From positions 276,272 through 340,271 of the forward strand of contig NZ_BBZI01000006.1 in assembly GCF_008974245.1 (NCBI RefSeq): DNA of 64,000 nt, given 5' to 3'. The notes under the pieces were generated by a model. It did no database searches and was not told where the DNA came from. It saw only the letters and a list, made by a program, of their open reading frames with translations. The position numbers and the translations under genes are program-made. This stretch comes from Streptomyces abyssomicinicus. Lineage in GTDB: Bacteria > Actinomycetota > Actinomycetes > Streptomycetales > Streptomycetaceae. How positions within the stretch are numbered: the first letter of the stretch is position 1; each line of letters starts with the position of its first letter. Of this stretch, positions 63,962 to 64,000 are shown one piece after another.

Positions 63962-64000
63962 CGCCGCCCAGGCGGTGGCGAGCGCTCCGGTGGCGACCGG

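Overview
The window is GC-rich, with dense genes, many GTG starts, very strong G/C preference at third codon positions and heavy use of GC-only hairpins as terminators. Together with the GlgE glycogen genes, a HelR/HelD-type RNA polymerase helicase, an ABATE/CGNR regulator and one rare in-frame TTA codon, this points to a Streptomyces (or close actinomycete) chromosome, mostly core rather than mobile. From memory, much of the gene order resembles the S. coelicolor region running from the glycine-cleavage genes to the first glgE cluster. That comparison was not checked.

Layout. 1-382: tandem repeats. 383-7804: serine/glycine module (two SseB-like proteins, a P-loop protein, a tandem glycine riboswitch, gcvT, gcvH, glyA, sdaA). 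7805-9803: a histidine phosphatase with a short coupled leader ORF, and a membrane-anchored protein. 9885-18023: a complete-looking aromatic meta-cleavage route in two divergent arms (mhpD-mhpF-mhpE on the minus strand; flavin hydroxylase, extradiol dioxygenase and hydrolase on the plus strand), with an IclR and a TetR regulator between them. 18154-24979: a mixed housekeeping stretch (SpoIIE-type phosphatase, nucleosidase, GH25 domain, EF-hand protein, MerR regulator, HATPase, enoyl-CoA hydratase, L,D-transpeptidase lipoprotein). 25294-27549: glgX. 27691-35229: four overlapping ABC exporter genes forming two asymmetric heterodimers. 35344-39295: membrane protein, flavin-reductase-like protein, secreted M4 protease, DUF1990 protein. 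39377-50894: glgP divergent from glgE-treS-mak-glgB. 51006-54748: ferredoxin reductase, [3Fe-4S] ferredoxin, PNPOx-like and VOC genes, divergent from an ABATE/CGNR regulator. 54824-63961: HelR-like ATPase, uppS, a multi-domain S8 protease and a second M4 protease cut near the window edge.

How the genes work together. The riboswitch should sense glycine and turn on gcvT-gcvH-glyA, with sdaA removing serine. The aromatic genes would turn a 3-hydroxyphenylpropionate-like substrate into dihydroxy compound, ring-fission product, 2-hydroxypentadienoate, and finally pyruvate and acetyl-CoA. GlgP and GlgX degrade alpha-glucan; TreS, maltokinase, GlgE and GlgB build it from trehalose through maltose-1-phosphate.

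The observations most worth a second look are: the TTA (bldA-type) codon in the maltokinase; the complementary decay of ATP-site motifs in the ABC pairs; the CGNR-controlled ferredoxin/PNPOx/VOC operon with its near-perfect 10-bp-arm operator and no oxygenase; the GlgE with about 240 extra N-terminal residues; and the MerR promoter with a 19-bp spacer and a perfect palindrome.
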